A DNA stretch of 16,293 nucleotides from CAZAEL01 sp964484135 (GTDB lineage: Bacteria > Elusimicrobiota > Elusimicrobia > FEN-1173). The stretch spans positions 1 through 16,293 of the forward strand of contig CAZAEL010000054.1 of the NCBI GenBank assembly GCA_964484135.1, written 5' to 3'. The translations under genes were made by a program, and so were the position numbers. Of this stretch, positions 5,689 to 12,951 are shown one piece after another (position 1 is the first letter of the stretch; every line of letters starts with the position of its first letter). The notes below the pieces were generated by a model. The model made no database searches. It worked only from the letters and a program-made list of their open reading frames with translations, and had not been told where the DNA came from.

Positions 5689-8559
5689 ATGAACAGCGAC
5701 GTCATCCGCGTCCGAGGGGCGCGGGAGCACAACCTCAAGAACGTCACCCTGGAGATCCCCCGCAACAAGCTGGTGGTGATCACCGGGCTGTCCGGCTCCG
5801 GCAAAAGCTCCCTGGCCTTCAACACCATCTACGCCGAGGGCCAGCGCCGGTACGTGGAAAGCCTGTCCGCGTACGCCCGGCAATTCCTCGAATTGATGGA
5901 AAAGCCGGACGTGGACCTGATCGAGGGCCTGTCCCCGGCCATCGCCATCGAACAGCGCACCCCTTCCCACAACCCCCGCTCCACCGTGGGCACGGTGACG
6001 GAGATTTACGACTACCTGCGGCTGCTCTTCGCCCGGGTGGGCGCGCCCCACTGCCCCCAGTGCCGGCGCCCCATCAAGCCCCAGTCCGCCTCCCAGATCG
6101 TGAGCGAAGTCCTGAAACACCACGCGGGCCAAAAAATACAGGTGCTGGCGCCCCTGGTACGGGGCCGCATCGGCACGTACGAAGAGCTCTTCGCGCGCTT
6201 GAAAAAGATCGGCTTCGTGCGGGCCCGGGTGGACGGAAAAGTTGTCGAATTGGAAAAAAAGGTCAGGCTGGACCGGTACAAAAAGCACACCATCGAAGCG
6301 GTGGTGGACCGCCTGCAGGTCGCCCCCGACGGCCGGGAGCGGGTGTCGGACTCGGTGGAAACGGCCCTGCGGGAGGGGCGCGGCCTCCTGGTCATCAGCC
6401 CGGAGGACGGCAAAAAACCGGACACCCTTTATTCCGAGCACCACGCCTGCGCCCACTGCGGCCTGAGCCTGCCGGACATCGAGCCCCGGCTCTTTTCCTT
6501 CAACAGCCCGTACGGCGCCTGCCCGGAATGCGACGGCCTGGGCGTGAAGCTGGAGGTGGCGGAGGACCTGGTGGTTCCGGACCCGTCTTTGAGCGTGCGC
6601 GAGGGCGCTCTCCAGGCCTGGACCGACCCGGTCACCACCCGCACCAACCGGTGGAAGAAGTCCTGGTCCGGGTACTACGCGGAAATTTTGGAGGACGTGT
6701 GCCGGCGGCATAAAATCCCCATGGACAAGCCCTGGAAAAGCCTGTCCGCGGCCCAGCGCAAGATGCTTTTGTACGGCGGCGAAGGCGCCAGGTACCGGGT
6801 CCATTGGTCCTCCAGCGACAAGGAGTTCGAGGGTGTGATCGGCAACTTGGAGCGGCGGTACAAAGAATCCGAGTCGGATTTCGTGAAGGAGGAGGTGCGG
6901 GAGCGGTTCATGCGCAGCCGGGTCTGCCCCACCTGCCGGGGCGCGCGGCTCAAACCCGAGGCCCTGTCCGTCACCGTGCAGGAGAAGTCCATCGCGGAGG
7001 TCACCCGCTTCAGCGTGCAGGAGGCCCAGGCCTTTTTCAACGATCTGGCGCTGTCGGACCGGGACAAGCTGGTGGCCCGGCAGATCTTGAAAGAAATCCA
7101 GTCCCGCCTGAACTTTTTGGTGAACGTGGGCCTGGAGTACGTGACCCTGGACCGGGAGTCCGCCACCCTGGCCGGCGGCGAGGCCCAGCGCATCCATCTG
7201 GCCACGCAGATCGGGTCCGGCCTGGTGGGGGTGCTGTACGTGCTGGACGAGCCCACCATCGGGCTCCACCCCCGGGACAACCAGCGGCTCCTGGCCACGC
7301 TGGAACGCCTGCGGGACATCGGCAACACCCTGGTGGTGGTGGAGCACGACGAGGAAACCATCCGGGCCGCGGACTGGGTGGTGGACCTGGGCCCGGGCGC
7401 CGGGGTCCACGGCGGGGAGGTGGTGGTGTCCGGGCCCGTGCCGGACCTTTTGAAGTCCGCCAGGTCCCTCACGGGCGCGTACCTGCGCGGCGAAAAATCC
7501 ATCCCCGTGCCGGAAAAACGCCGTGCCCCCGGCAACAAGTGGCTGGAGGTCCTGGGCGCGGCCCAGTTCAATTTGAAGGACATTGACGTGAAGATTCCCC
7601 TGGGCCTGTTCGTGGCCGTGACCGGGGTGTCCGGCTCGGGCAAGTCCACCCTGGTGCAGGAGGTGCTGTACAAGGCCCTGGCCCGGAAACTGTTCCACGC
7701 CAAGGAGGAGCCGGGCAAGCACAAGGCGCTCAAGGGCCTGGAGCACATCGACAAGGTGGTGGTGGTGGACCAGACCCCCATCGGCCGCACGCCCCGCTCC
7801 AACCCGGCCACGTACACCGGCGCCTTCGGACCCATCCGGGACCTGTTCGCCCAGGTGCCGGAGGCGCGCCGGCGCGGGTACCTGCCGGGGCGGTTCTCCT
7901 TCAACGTGAAGGGCGGCCGGTGCGAAAACTGCCAGGGCGACGGCACCATCAAGATCTCCATGCAGTTTTTGCCGGACGTGTACGTGAAGTGCGAGGAATG
8001 CGGCGGCAGGCGCTTCAACGAGGACACCCTGTCGGTCAAGTACAAGGGCAAGAACATCGCGGAGGTGCTGCGGATGCCGGCGGAGGAGGCCGCGGCCTTC
8101 TTCGAGAACGTGCCCCTGGTGTCCCGCATCCTCCAGACCCTGGTGGACGTGGGCATGGGGTACGCGGCCATCGGCCAGCCCGCCACCACGCTCTCGGGCG
8201 GGGAGGCCCAACGGGTGAAACTGGCCACGGAACTCTCCCGCCGGGCCACAGGCCAGACCCTGTACATCCTGGACGAGCCCACCACGGGCCTGCATTTCGC
8301 GGACGTGGACAAGCTGTTGGGCGTGTTGCGACGCCTGGTGGAAGCCGGGAACACGGTGCTGGTGATCGAACACAATCTGGACGTGATCAAGACCGCGGAC
8401 TGGGTGCTGGATTTGGGGCCCGAGGGCGGCGCGGGCGGCGGACGGCTCGTGGCCGCGGGCGCGCCGGAGGCCGTCGCGGCCGACGCCGCGTCCCACACGG
8501 GCCGGCATTTGAAAAAACTCCTGTCGTTGCCGGGCCGCGGCAGGGCCGTGACCGCCTGA
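5689..8559 (+). CDS. uvrA: excinuclease ABC subunit A
   Basis: DNA-damage recognition ATPase of nucleotide excision repair; dimerises, loads UvrB on lesions and dissociates. The 956-residue protein has two ABC ATPase modules. Walker A motifs are GLSGSGKSS (33-41) and GVSGSGKST (646-654). Walker B motifs are VLDEPTIGLH and ILDEPTTGLH. Zinc modules are C254-x2-C257...C278-x2-C281 and C745-x2-C748...C768-x2-C771. The second ABC signature is the usual LSGGEAQR (835-842); the first reads LAGGEAQR (494-501), with alanine in place of serine. Length is normal. It starts at the first ATG, nine bases after nadB, without a clear Shine-Dalgarno, so co-transcription with nadB is likely. A long antisense frame over this gene is a GC-content artefact. 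Confidence 0.98.
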   Translation: MNSDVIRVRGAREHNLKNVTLEIPRNKLVVITGLSGSGKSSLAFNTIYAEGQRRYVESLSAYARQFLELMEKPDVDLIEGLSPAIAIEQRTPSHNPRSTVGTVTEIYDYLRLLFARVGAPHCPQCRRPIKPQSASQIVSEVLKHHAGQKIQVLAPLVRGRIGTYEELFARLKKIGFVRARVDGKVVELEKKVRLDRYKKHTIEAVVDRLQVAPDGRERVSDSVETALREGRGLLVISPEDGKKPDTLYSEHHACAHCGLSLPDIEPRLFSFNSPYGACPECDGLGVKLEVAEDLVVPDPSLSVREGALQAWTDPVTTRTNRWKKSWSGYYAEILEDVCRRHKIPMDKPWKSLSAAQRKMLLYGGEGARYRVHWSSSDKEFEGVIGNLERRYKESESDFVKEEVRERFMRSRVCPTCRGARLKPEALSVTVQEKSIAEVTRFSVQEAQAFFNDLALSDRDKLVARQILKEIQSRLNFLVNVGLEYVTLDRESATLAGGEAQRIHLATQIGSGLVGVLYVLDEPTIGLHPRDNQRLLATLERLRDIGNTLVVVEHDEETIRAADWVVDLGPGAGVHGGEVVVSGPVPDLLKSARSLTGAYLRGEKSIPVPEKRRAPGNKWLEVLGAAQFNLKDIDVKIPLGLFVAVTGVSGSGKSTLVQEVLYKALARKLFHAKEEPGKHKALKGLEHIDKVVVVDQTPIGRTPRSNPATYTGAFGPIRDLFAQVPEARRRGYLPGRFSFNVKGGRCENCQGDGTIKISMQFLPDVYVKCEECGGRRFNEDTLSVKYKGKNIAEVLRMPAEEAAAFFENVPLVSRILQTLVDVGMGYAAIGQPATTLSGGEAQRVKLATELSRRATGQTLYILDEPTTGLHFADVDKLLGVLRRLVEAGNTVLVIEHNLDVIKTADWVLDLGPEGGAGGGRLVAAGAPEAVAADAASHTGRHLKKLLSLPGRGRAVTA

Positions 8560-8625
8560 AGAGCCGCTTCCCGCGGAATTTTTTCCGACGGAAAACCCGG
8601 CCCATGTAAATTTTTTCAAAAGCGC

Positions 8626-8654
8626 TTGACAAAATTTCCCAGAAAGTTTAGGAT
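8626..8654 (+). promoter_or_regulatory. sigma70-type promoter of the dnaA leader
   Basis: A perfect -35 hexamer TTGACA (8626-8631), a 17-base spacer and TAGGAT (8649-8654) as -10 predict a start near 8661. A perfect DnaA box (8654-8662) covers the end of the -10 and the start site, the position expected for repression by DnaA itself. The match to consensus is strong; activity is inferred. Confidence 0.75.
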
Positions 8655-8676
8655 TATCCACAGAGACGTCGCACAG

Positions 8677-8727
8677 CCCCTTGCCATCGCCAATAACACG
8701 GTTTTTCGCCATGGGAAGGGGTTTTTT
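8677..8727 (+). terminator. intrinsic terminator inside the dnaA leader
   Basis: CCCCTT-G-CCAT (8677-8687) pairs with ATGG-G-AAGGGG (8711-8721): ten pairs around one G/G mismatch, directly followed by six Ts (8722-8727). It works in the + direction only. It could end read-through from uvrA. It also lies about 16 bases after the predicted start of the promoter at 8626-8654, so it would cut that transcript to about 65 bases unless bypassed. Confidence 0.7.
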
Positions 8728-8728
8728 G

Positions 8729-8758
8729 TTGCATCTCAGCGGCAAAAGATGGCAGAAT
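8729..8758 (+). promoter_or_regulatory. weaker second promoter candidate for dnaA
   Basis: TTGCAT (8729-8734), an 18-base spacer and CAGAAT (8753-8758) form a moderate sigma70 match placed just after the terminator. It could drive dnaA without meeting that terminator. The match is modest, and AT-rich origin DNA gives such hits by chance. Confidence 0.3.
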
Positions 8759-8832
8759 CTGGCTCTTAAAAACATATCAAGATAATTCACAACAATTATC
8801 CACAGATGTGAATAACTTTGTGGATAAGTGGC

Positions 8833-8854
8833 CCCGCAAAGGGTTTTTTGCGGG
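8833..8854 (+). promoter_or_regulatory. perfect hairpin before dnaA
   Basis: CCCGCAAA (8833-8840) and TTTGCGGG (8847-8854) form a perfect eight-pair stem with a six-base loop. It lies between the last DnaA box and the dnaA ribosome-binding site. No T-run follows on the + strand, so it is unlikely to be a terminator. A role in the mRNA leader or at the origin edge is inference. Confidence 0.4.
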
Positions 8855-8892
8855 TGATTCAGGCACTTTTATACGCCCAGCCGAGGAGCGCC

Positions 8893-10278
8893 GTGCTTAC
8901 TTTTAAAACCGCCGAGGAGCTTTGGGATGAGGTTTCCGCCTCCCTGAAGCCCTCTTTTAAGGAAGAAACCTACAACCTCTGGATCAAGCCCCTCAAGCCC
9001 CTCCGCTGGGAGAACGCCCTTCTCACCCTGCGGGTGCCCAACCGCTTCTTTTCCGATTGGATCAAGAAAAACTGCCAGGCCGCCCTGGAGAGTTCCCTCC
9101 ACAAGATCACGGGCAACGACGCCTCCATCGACTTTGAGATGGCCCAGGAGATCGAACCCATCCTGAAGCAGGAGGAGGCCCAGGCCGACCCCGTGCCCAT
9201 CGCCCGGGCCGAAAACCAGTTCACGGAGGAGCTGTTCAACCCGAAGTACACATTCGACAGCTTCGTGGTGGGGCCCTCCAACCGGTTCGCCCAGGCCGCG
9301 GCCGAGGCCGTGGCCAAGGACCCGGGCCGGGCCTACAACCCCCTGTTCCTGTACGGCGGGGTGGGGCTGGGCAAAACCCATATTTTGCACGCCATCGGCC
9401 ATTACATCCACAAGAACCGGCCGGGCGCCCGCATCCTTTACATCACCTCCGAAAAGTTCATCAACGAGTTCATCGACGCCCTGCGCTTCGAGCGCATGAA
9501 GGACTTCCGCGCCAAGTACAGGAGCCTGGACTGCCTGCTCATCGACGACATCCAGTCCCTGGTGGGCAAGGACAACTCCCAGGAGGAGTTTTACTACACC
9601 TTCAACACCCTGTACGACACCCACAAGCAGATCGTGATCTCCTCGGACCGCAGCCCCACCGAAACCAAAGTCGGGGACCGGCTCATCTCCCGGTTCGAGT
9701 GGGGGGTGGTGGCGGACATCCAGCCGCCGGACCTGGAGACCCGCATCGCCATTTTGAGGAAAAAGGCCGCGGCCGAGCGCATCTTCGTGCCGGAGGACGT
9801 CATCCTGTACATCGCCAGCCAGATCCGGTCCAACATCCGGGAGCTGGAGGGCAGCCTCATCCGCATCGTGGCCTTCTCCTCCCTCACGGGCACCCCCCTG
9901 ACCGTGGATTCGGCCCGGGAGACCCTCAAGGACATCGTGTCCGCCCACGAGGCCGCCCGCCCCATCACCGTGGAGGGCATCCAGGAGGTGGTGGCCCGGC
10001 AGTTCAACCTGGATTTGAAGGACATGCGGAGCAAGCGCCGCACAGACGCCATCGCCTTCCCCCGCCAGATCGCCATGTACCTCGCCCGCACCCTCACCGA
10101 AGGCTCCACCACGGAGATCGGGGACGCCTTCGGCGGCAAGGACCACACCACGGTCATGCACGCCTGCAACAAAATCAAGGCCAAGATGTCCTCGGACCCC
10201 TATTTCCTCGCGCTGGTCAACAAGATGACCCAGCAGATCAAGAACAACGTCACCCTCGAAGGGTACGCCAAGGAATAA
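8893..10278 (+). CDS. dnaA: chromosomal replication initiator protein DnaA
   Basis: Initiator ATPase that binds DnaA boxes, melts the origin and recruits the replicative helicase; 461 residues from the chosen start. Domain I begins at ELWDEVSASLKPSF and a short acidic linker forms domain II. The AAA+ domain III carries Walker A GGVGLGKT (155-162), Walker B IDDIQ (217-221) and an arginine finger, R267, in LISRFEWG. Domain IV ends with the DNA-binding signature GGKDHTTVMHACNKI (contact segment DHTTVMH, 417-423). I chose GTG 8893 because GAGGAG (8883-8888) lies four bases upstream and domain I then starts at normal length. A TTG at 8818 in the same frame would start inside a DnaA box. Boxes in the promoter suggest autoregulation. 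dnaN follows after 330 bases. Confidence 0.97.
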   Translation: MLTFKTAEELWDEVSASLKPSFKEETYNLWIKPLKPLRWENALLTLRVPNRFFSDWIKKNCQAALESSLHKITGNDASIDFEMAQEIEPILKQEEAQADPVPIARAENQFTEELFNPKYTFDSFVVGPSNRFAQAAAEAVAKDPGRAYNPLFLYGGVGLGKTHILHAIGHYIHKNRPGARILYITSEKFINEFIDALRFERMKDFRAKYRSLDCLLIDDIQSLVGKDNSQEEFYYTFNTLYDTHKQIVISSDRSPTETKVGDRLISRFEWGVVADIQPPDLETRIAILRKKAAAERIFVPEDVILYIASQIRSNIRELEGSLIRIVAFSSLTGTPLTVDSARETLKDIVSAHEAARPITVEGIQEVVARQFNLDLKDMRSKRRTDAIAFPRQIAMYLARTLTEGSTTEIGDAFGGKDHTTVMHACNKIKAKMSSDPYFLALVNKMTQQIKNNVTLEGYAKE

Positions 10279-10279
10279 C

Positions 10280-10347
10280 CCTGGATAACTTCTGGACAAC
10301 GCCGGTTCCCCGTGGATAAAAACGTTTCCCGTGGACAAGGCGGATAA
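10280..10347 (-). promoter_or_regulatory. phased array of degenerate DnaA-type half sites
   Basis: Five same-orientation GGATAA/GGACAA cores follow the dnaA stop: 10283-10288, 10294-10299, 10314-10319, 10333-10338 and 10342-10347. Steps are 11, 20, 19 and 9 bases, close to whole helical turns. The best full-length match is CGTGGATAA (10311-10319), one mismatch from the consensus complement. A further CCGGATAA lies at 10514-10521. Such phasing is expected for cooperative DnaA binding. The rest of the 10279-10608 gap is AT-rich with no gene and no convincing dnaN promoter. Confidence 0.5.
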
Positions 10348-10510
10348 CCCGAAACCCTTGCCCACAGGATATTCCACTTCAACAAATTTTCCAAAGGACT
10401 GACGTACAAAGACTTTCCTGATCTCTCCAAGATTCATACCATCTATACAGGGCCCTACGACGGCTATCACTGATATTTCAATTTATCTGTACAAAAGCAG
10501 AGGCTTGAAC

Positions 10511-10528
10511 AACCCGGATAACCCGGAT
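10511..10528. repeat. tandem 9-mer in dnaA-dnaN spacer
   Basis: AACCCGGAT occurs twice head to tail (10511-10519, 10520-10528). The junction includes one more GGATAA core of the DnaA-type half sites found just after dnaA. Its role is unknown. Confidence 0.45.
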
Positions 10529-10608
10529 CGGAACACAAAAAGGTTTCGTCAAAAGCAGGAAACGAAAGTTTCATCAAGCGTCCTTTTTAAGGGAGGCCAG
10601 ACCGCATC

Positions 10609-11718
10609 ATGCAAGTCCATTGTTTGAAAGAAGAGCTTTTGAAAGGCGTCCAACAGGTTCAAAGCGCCATTTCCCCCCGCAGCACTTTGCCCGTGCTTTC
10701 CAACATCCTCATGGAAAGCAACGGCGAAGGCCTGCGCCTGTCTTCCACGGATTTGGAGGTGGGCATCCGCTGCCACGTGAAGGCGGACATCCGCGCCGGC
10801 GGCGCCACCACGGTGCCGGCCCGCACCTTGGGCGAATTTCTGCGCACCCTGGACGACGGTCAGGAATTGGACATCAAAGTGGACGACGCGCAGAAAATGG
10901 ACATCCGGTCCGGCAAGGACCGTTGCGTGCTCGTCGGCCTGCCCAAGGACGACTACCCGGTCCTGCCGGAGTTCAGCCAGGAGCGGGCCTTCACCATCCC
11001 CCACGCCACCCTGAAGGAAATCATCCGCAAAACCATTTTCGCCGTGTCCACGGACGAGACCCGGTACGTGCTCAACGGCGTGGACTTCATCGTGGAAAAA
11101 GGCAAGATCACCTTGGTGGCCACGGACGGCCGCCGCCTGGCGTACATCCAGCGGGACTGCGGGGACAAAAAGGCCCAGGCCTCCGCCATCATCCCCACCA
11201 AGGCCATGAACGAGCTGGCCCGCATCCTGGGGCCGGAGGAGAAGGGCGGGGAGGTGTCCGTCGGGTTCACGGAGAACCAGGTCACCTTCAAGCACAAGGG
11301 CACGGTGGTGCTCTCCCGCCTCATCGAGGGGCATTTCCCCAACTTTGACCAGGTCATCCCCAAGGCCCACGAGTCCGAGGTCCGCTTCAACACCAAAAAG
11401 CTTTTGGCCGCCACCCAGCGGGCCGCCGTCGGCACCCTGGAGCGCGGGGGATCCGTGCGGTACAGCCTGAGCAAGGGCAAGCTGCAGATCTCGGCCTCGG
11501 CCCAGGGCCGGGTGGAGGTGGAATCGGAGCTGGAGGCGGACTACAAGGGCGCCCCTTTCACCATCGCCTTCAACCCCGCGTACCTCATCGACGTGTTCCG
11601 GGCCCTGGAGGCGGAGGAGGTGGTGCTGGAGCTGTCCACGCCCCTCAACCCCGGCGTGATCCGTCCCGTGGGCGACGATTTGTACAAGTACATCGTGATG
11701 CCGATGCAGCTGTCTTAG
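10609..11718 (+). CDS. dnaN: DNA polymerase III beta subunit (sliding clamp)
   Basis: Ring-forming processivity clamp that tethers polymerase III and repair factors to DNA; 369 residues, normal length. The three clamp domains are recognisable. The start MQVHCLKEELLKGVQQVQSA continues into the ISPRSTLPVLSNIL block typical of domain 1. The middle domain has FIVEKGKITLVATDGRRLAY. The C-terminus ELSTPLNPGVIRP...YKYIVMPMQLS carries the conserved final strand near the binding pocket for clamp-binding peptides. GGGAGG (10591-10596) lies twelve bases before the ATG, a little far but usable. It follows the second DnaA-site region, and recF is next after a repeat-containing spacer. Confidence 0.97.
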   Translation: MQVHCLKEELLKGVQQVQSAISPRSTLPVLSNILMESNGEGLRLSSTDLEVGIRCHVKADIRAGGATTVPARTLGEFLRTLDDGQELDIKVDDAQKMDIRSGKDRCVLVGLPKDDYPVLPEFSQERAFTIPHATLKEIIRKTIFAVSTDETRYVLNGVDFIVEKGKITLVATDGRRLAYIQRDCGDKKAQASAIIPTKAMNELARILGPEEKGGEVSVGFTENQVTFKHKGTVVLSRLIEGHFPNFDQVIPKAHESEVRFNTKKLLAATQRAAVGTLERGGSVRYSLSKGKLQISASAQGRVEVESELEADYKGAPFTIAFNPAYLIDVFRALEAEEVVLELSTPLNPGVIRPVGDDLYKYIVMPMQLS

Positions 11719-11719
11719 C

Positions 11720-11747
11720 GCCGGGTTCCAAGTGCCGGGTTCCGAGT
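11720..11747. repeat. tandem 14-mer after dnaN
   Basis: GCCGGGTTCCAAGT (11720-11733) is followed at once by GCCGGGTTCCGAGT (11734-11747), one base different. It starts two bases after the dnaN stop. The unit resembles low-complexity intergenic repeats common in environmental GC-rich genomes. The window alone cannot show whether it is dispersed. Confidence 0.55.
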
Positions 11748-11790
11748 TAAAAGGGACAAGGAACCTGCTCCCAAGAGTTGCCTTGATTTT

Positions 11791-11811
11791 CACGCGGCAC
11801 GCGGCACGCGG
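11791..11811. repeat. triple 7-mer CACGCGG before recF
   Basis: Three exact head-to-tail copies of CACGCGG lie 13 to 33 bases upstream of the recF ATG, where a promoter element or Shine-Dalgarno might be expected. Together with the tandem 14-mer they fill much of the dnaN-recF spacer. Confidence 0.55.
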
Positions 11812-11823
11812 AACTTGTGACTC

Positions 11824-12951
11824 ATGCATTTAAAATCCCTCAGCGTCCGGCAGTTCCGCAACTATTCCCGCCTGGATCTGTCCCTCTCCCCCGGCCTCAA
11901 CGTGCTCTGCGGCCCCAACGGCTCCGGAAAGTCCAACCTTTTGGAGGCCGTGGCGTTCCTCTGCGCGGGCCAAAGCCACCGCGGCGCGGACCCGCGCCAC
12001 CTCCTGCAGTGGGAAAAGGAGGGGTTTTCGCTGTCCGGCGCCTTCGAGGGGGAGGACCCGTTGACCCTGGAGGTCCGCCAGAAAAAGGGCCGCGCCCGGC
12101 AGGTGCTCCTGGACGGCCGGCCCCAGAAGCGGATCCGGGACTGGGCGGGCCGGGCCCCGGTGGTGTCCTTTTCTCCCGACGACCTGCACCTGGTCAAGGG
12201 GGAGCCGGCGCTCCGCCGGCGCTTCCTCAACGCCGTTCTCTGCCAGGTGGACGGCCGCTATTGGGAAACGCTGGAGCGGTACCAGAAAATTTTGGAGGAA
12301 CGCAACGCGGCCCTGCGCCAGGTGCGGGAGGAGGCCCAGAGCCCGTCCGTCCTGGAGCCCTGGGACCTGTCCCTGCTGAAGGAGGGGCTTTTCCTGTCCT
12401 TCGCCCGCCGGGACTTCCTGGCGGATTTCGACGGCCGCGCGGCCCGGCAGCACCTCCGCCTGTCCGGCGGGCGGGAGCGGGTCCGCCTCACGTACAAACC
12501 CTCCCTGCTCCTGTCCGAGGAAGGGCCGGAGGCGGCCCTGGCCGCCAACCGCAAGCGCCTCCAGGACCTGCGGGAAGGGGAGATCGCCCTGGGGTCCACC
12601 TTGGCGGGACCCCACCGGGACGACGTGGAGCTCTCCCTCGACGACGCGCCGGCCCGGGCCTACGCCTCCCAGGGCCAGCAGCGCACCCTGGCCATGGCGC
12701 TCAAGCGGGCGGAGCAGGAATATCTGGCCGAGCGTTTGGGCCGCCGGCCCCTCTGCCTTTTGGACGACGTGCTCTCCGAGCTGGACCCGGCCCGGCGGGA
12801 CAGCTTGGTGGAAGCTTTTTCCGACGGCGCCCAGTGCCTGGTGACCCTCACCTCCGCGGCGGACTGGCCCGGCGCCGCCGCCTTCGGCGGCAACGGGTCC
12901 CGGCTCTTCCAGGTGCGGGACGGGGCCCTCGCCGCGGGGGGCGGCGCGTGA
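11824..12951 (+). CDS. recF: DNA replication and repair protein RecF
   Basis: SMC-like ABC ATPase that with RecO and RecR loads RecA at gaps in duplex DNA; 375 residues, normal length. The N-terminus MHLKSLSVRQFRNYSRLDL is typical. Walker A is GPNGSGKSN (30-38), and the family block VVSFSPDDLHLVKGEPALRRRFL follows. The family motif STLAGPHRDD precedes the ABC signature region ASQGQQRT (281-288). Walker B and D-loop read LLDDVLSELD, with the acidic pair at D314-D315. No Shine-Dalgarno is evident before the ATG, and a triple 7-mer repeat lies just upstream. The stop overlaps the next gene's start (GTGA, 12948-12951). The dnaA-dnaN-recF-gyrB order is the classic origin neighbourhood. Confidence 0.96.
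   Translation: MHLKSLSVRQFRNYSRLDLSLSPGLNVLCGPNGSGKSNLLEAVAFLCAGQSHRGADPRHLLQWEKEGFSLSGAFEGEDPLTLEVRQKKGRARQVLLDGRPQKRIRDWAGRAPVVSFSPDDLHLVKGEPALRRRFLNAVLCQVDGRYWETLERYQKILEERNAALRQVREEAQSPSVLEPWDLSLLKEGLFLSFARRDFLADFDGRAARQHLRLSGGRERVRLTYKPSLLLSEEGPEAALAANRKRLQDLREGEIALGSTLAGPHRDDVELSLDDAPARAYASQGQQRTLAMALKRAEQEYLAERLGRRPLCLLDDVLSELDPARRDSLVEAFSDGAQCLVTLTSAADWPGAAAFGGNGSRLFQVRDGALAAGGGA

Larger units (their letters stand above)
8654..8827. other. oriC: replication origin, DnaA-box cluster upstream of dnaA (oriC)
   Basis: Three perfect DnaA boxes TTATCCACA are present: 8654-8662 (+), 8796-8804 (+) and 8819-8827 (read as TGTGGATAA, - strand). Near matches are TGTGAATAA at 8807-8815 (one mismatch) and TAATTCACA at 8783-8791 (two mismatches). 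Four of the five sit within 45 bases, next to an AT-rich stretch from about 8765 to 8820 that could serve as the unwinding element. The place is typical, since many bacterial origins lie beside dnaA. The 8560-8653 stretch after uvrA holds small A/T-flanked palindromes and no gene. Confidence 0.82.

Noticed and set aside
8569..8600. Terminator immediately after uvrA
   Set aside because: Only four- to six-base A/T-flanked stems (for example TTTTCC/GGAAAA) are present. The convincing terminator is at 8677-8727.
4537..8790. Very long open frame on the - strand (about 1,400 codons) antisense to nadB and uvrA
   Set aside because: Its product is low-complexity Gly/Ala/Val/His/Leu-rich with no domain, and the + strand carries two complete conserved proteins. 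It results from high GC with few stop codons.
8818..8892. Upstream in-frame TTG start for dnaA
   Set aside because: It would begin at the last perfect DnaA box and translate the origin edge and a hairpin. GTG 8893 has GAGGAG at good spacing and gives normal domain I.
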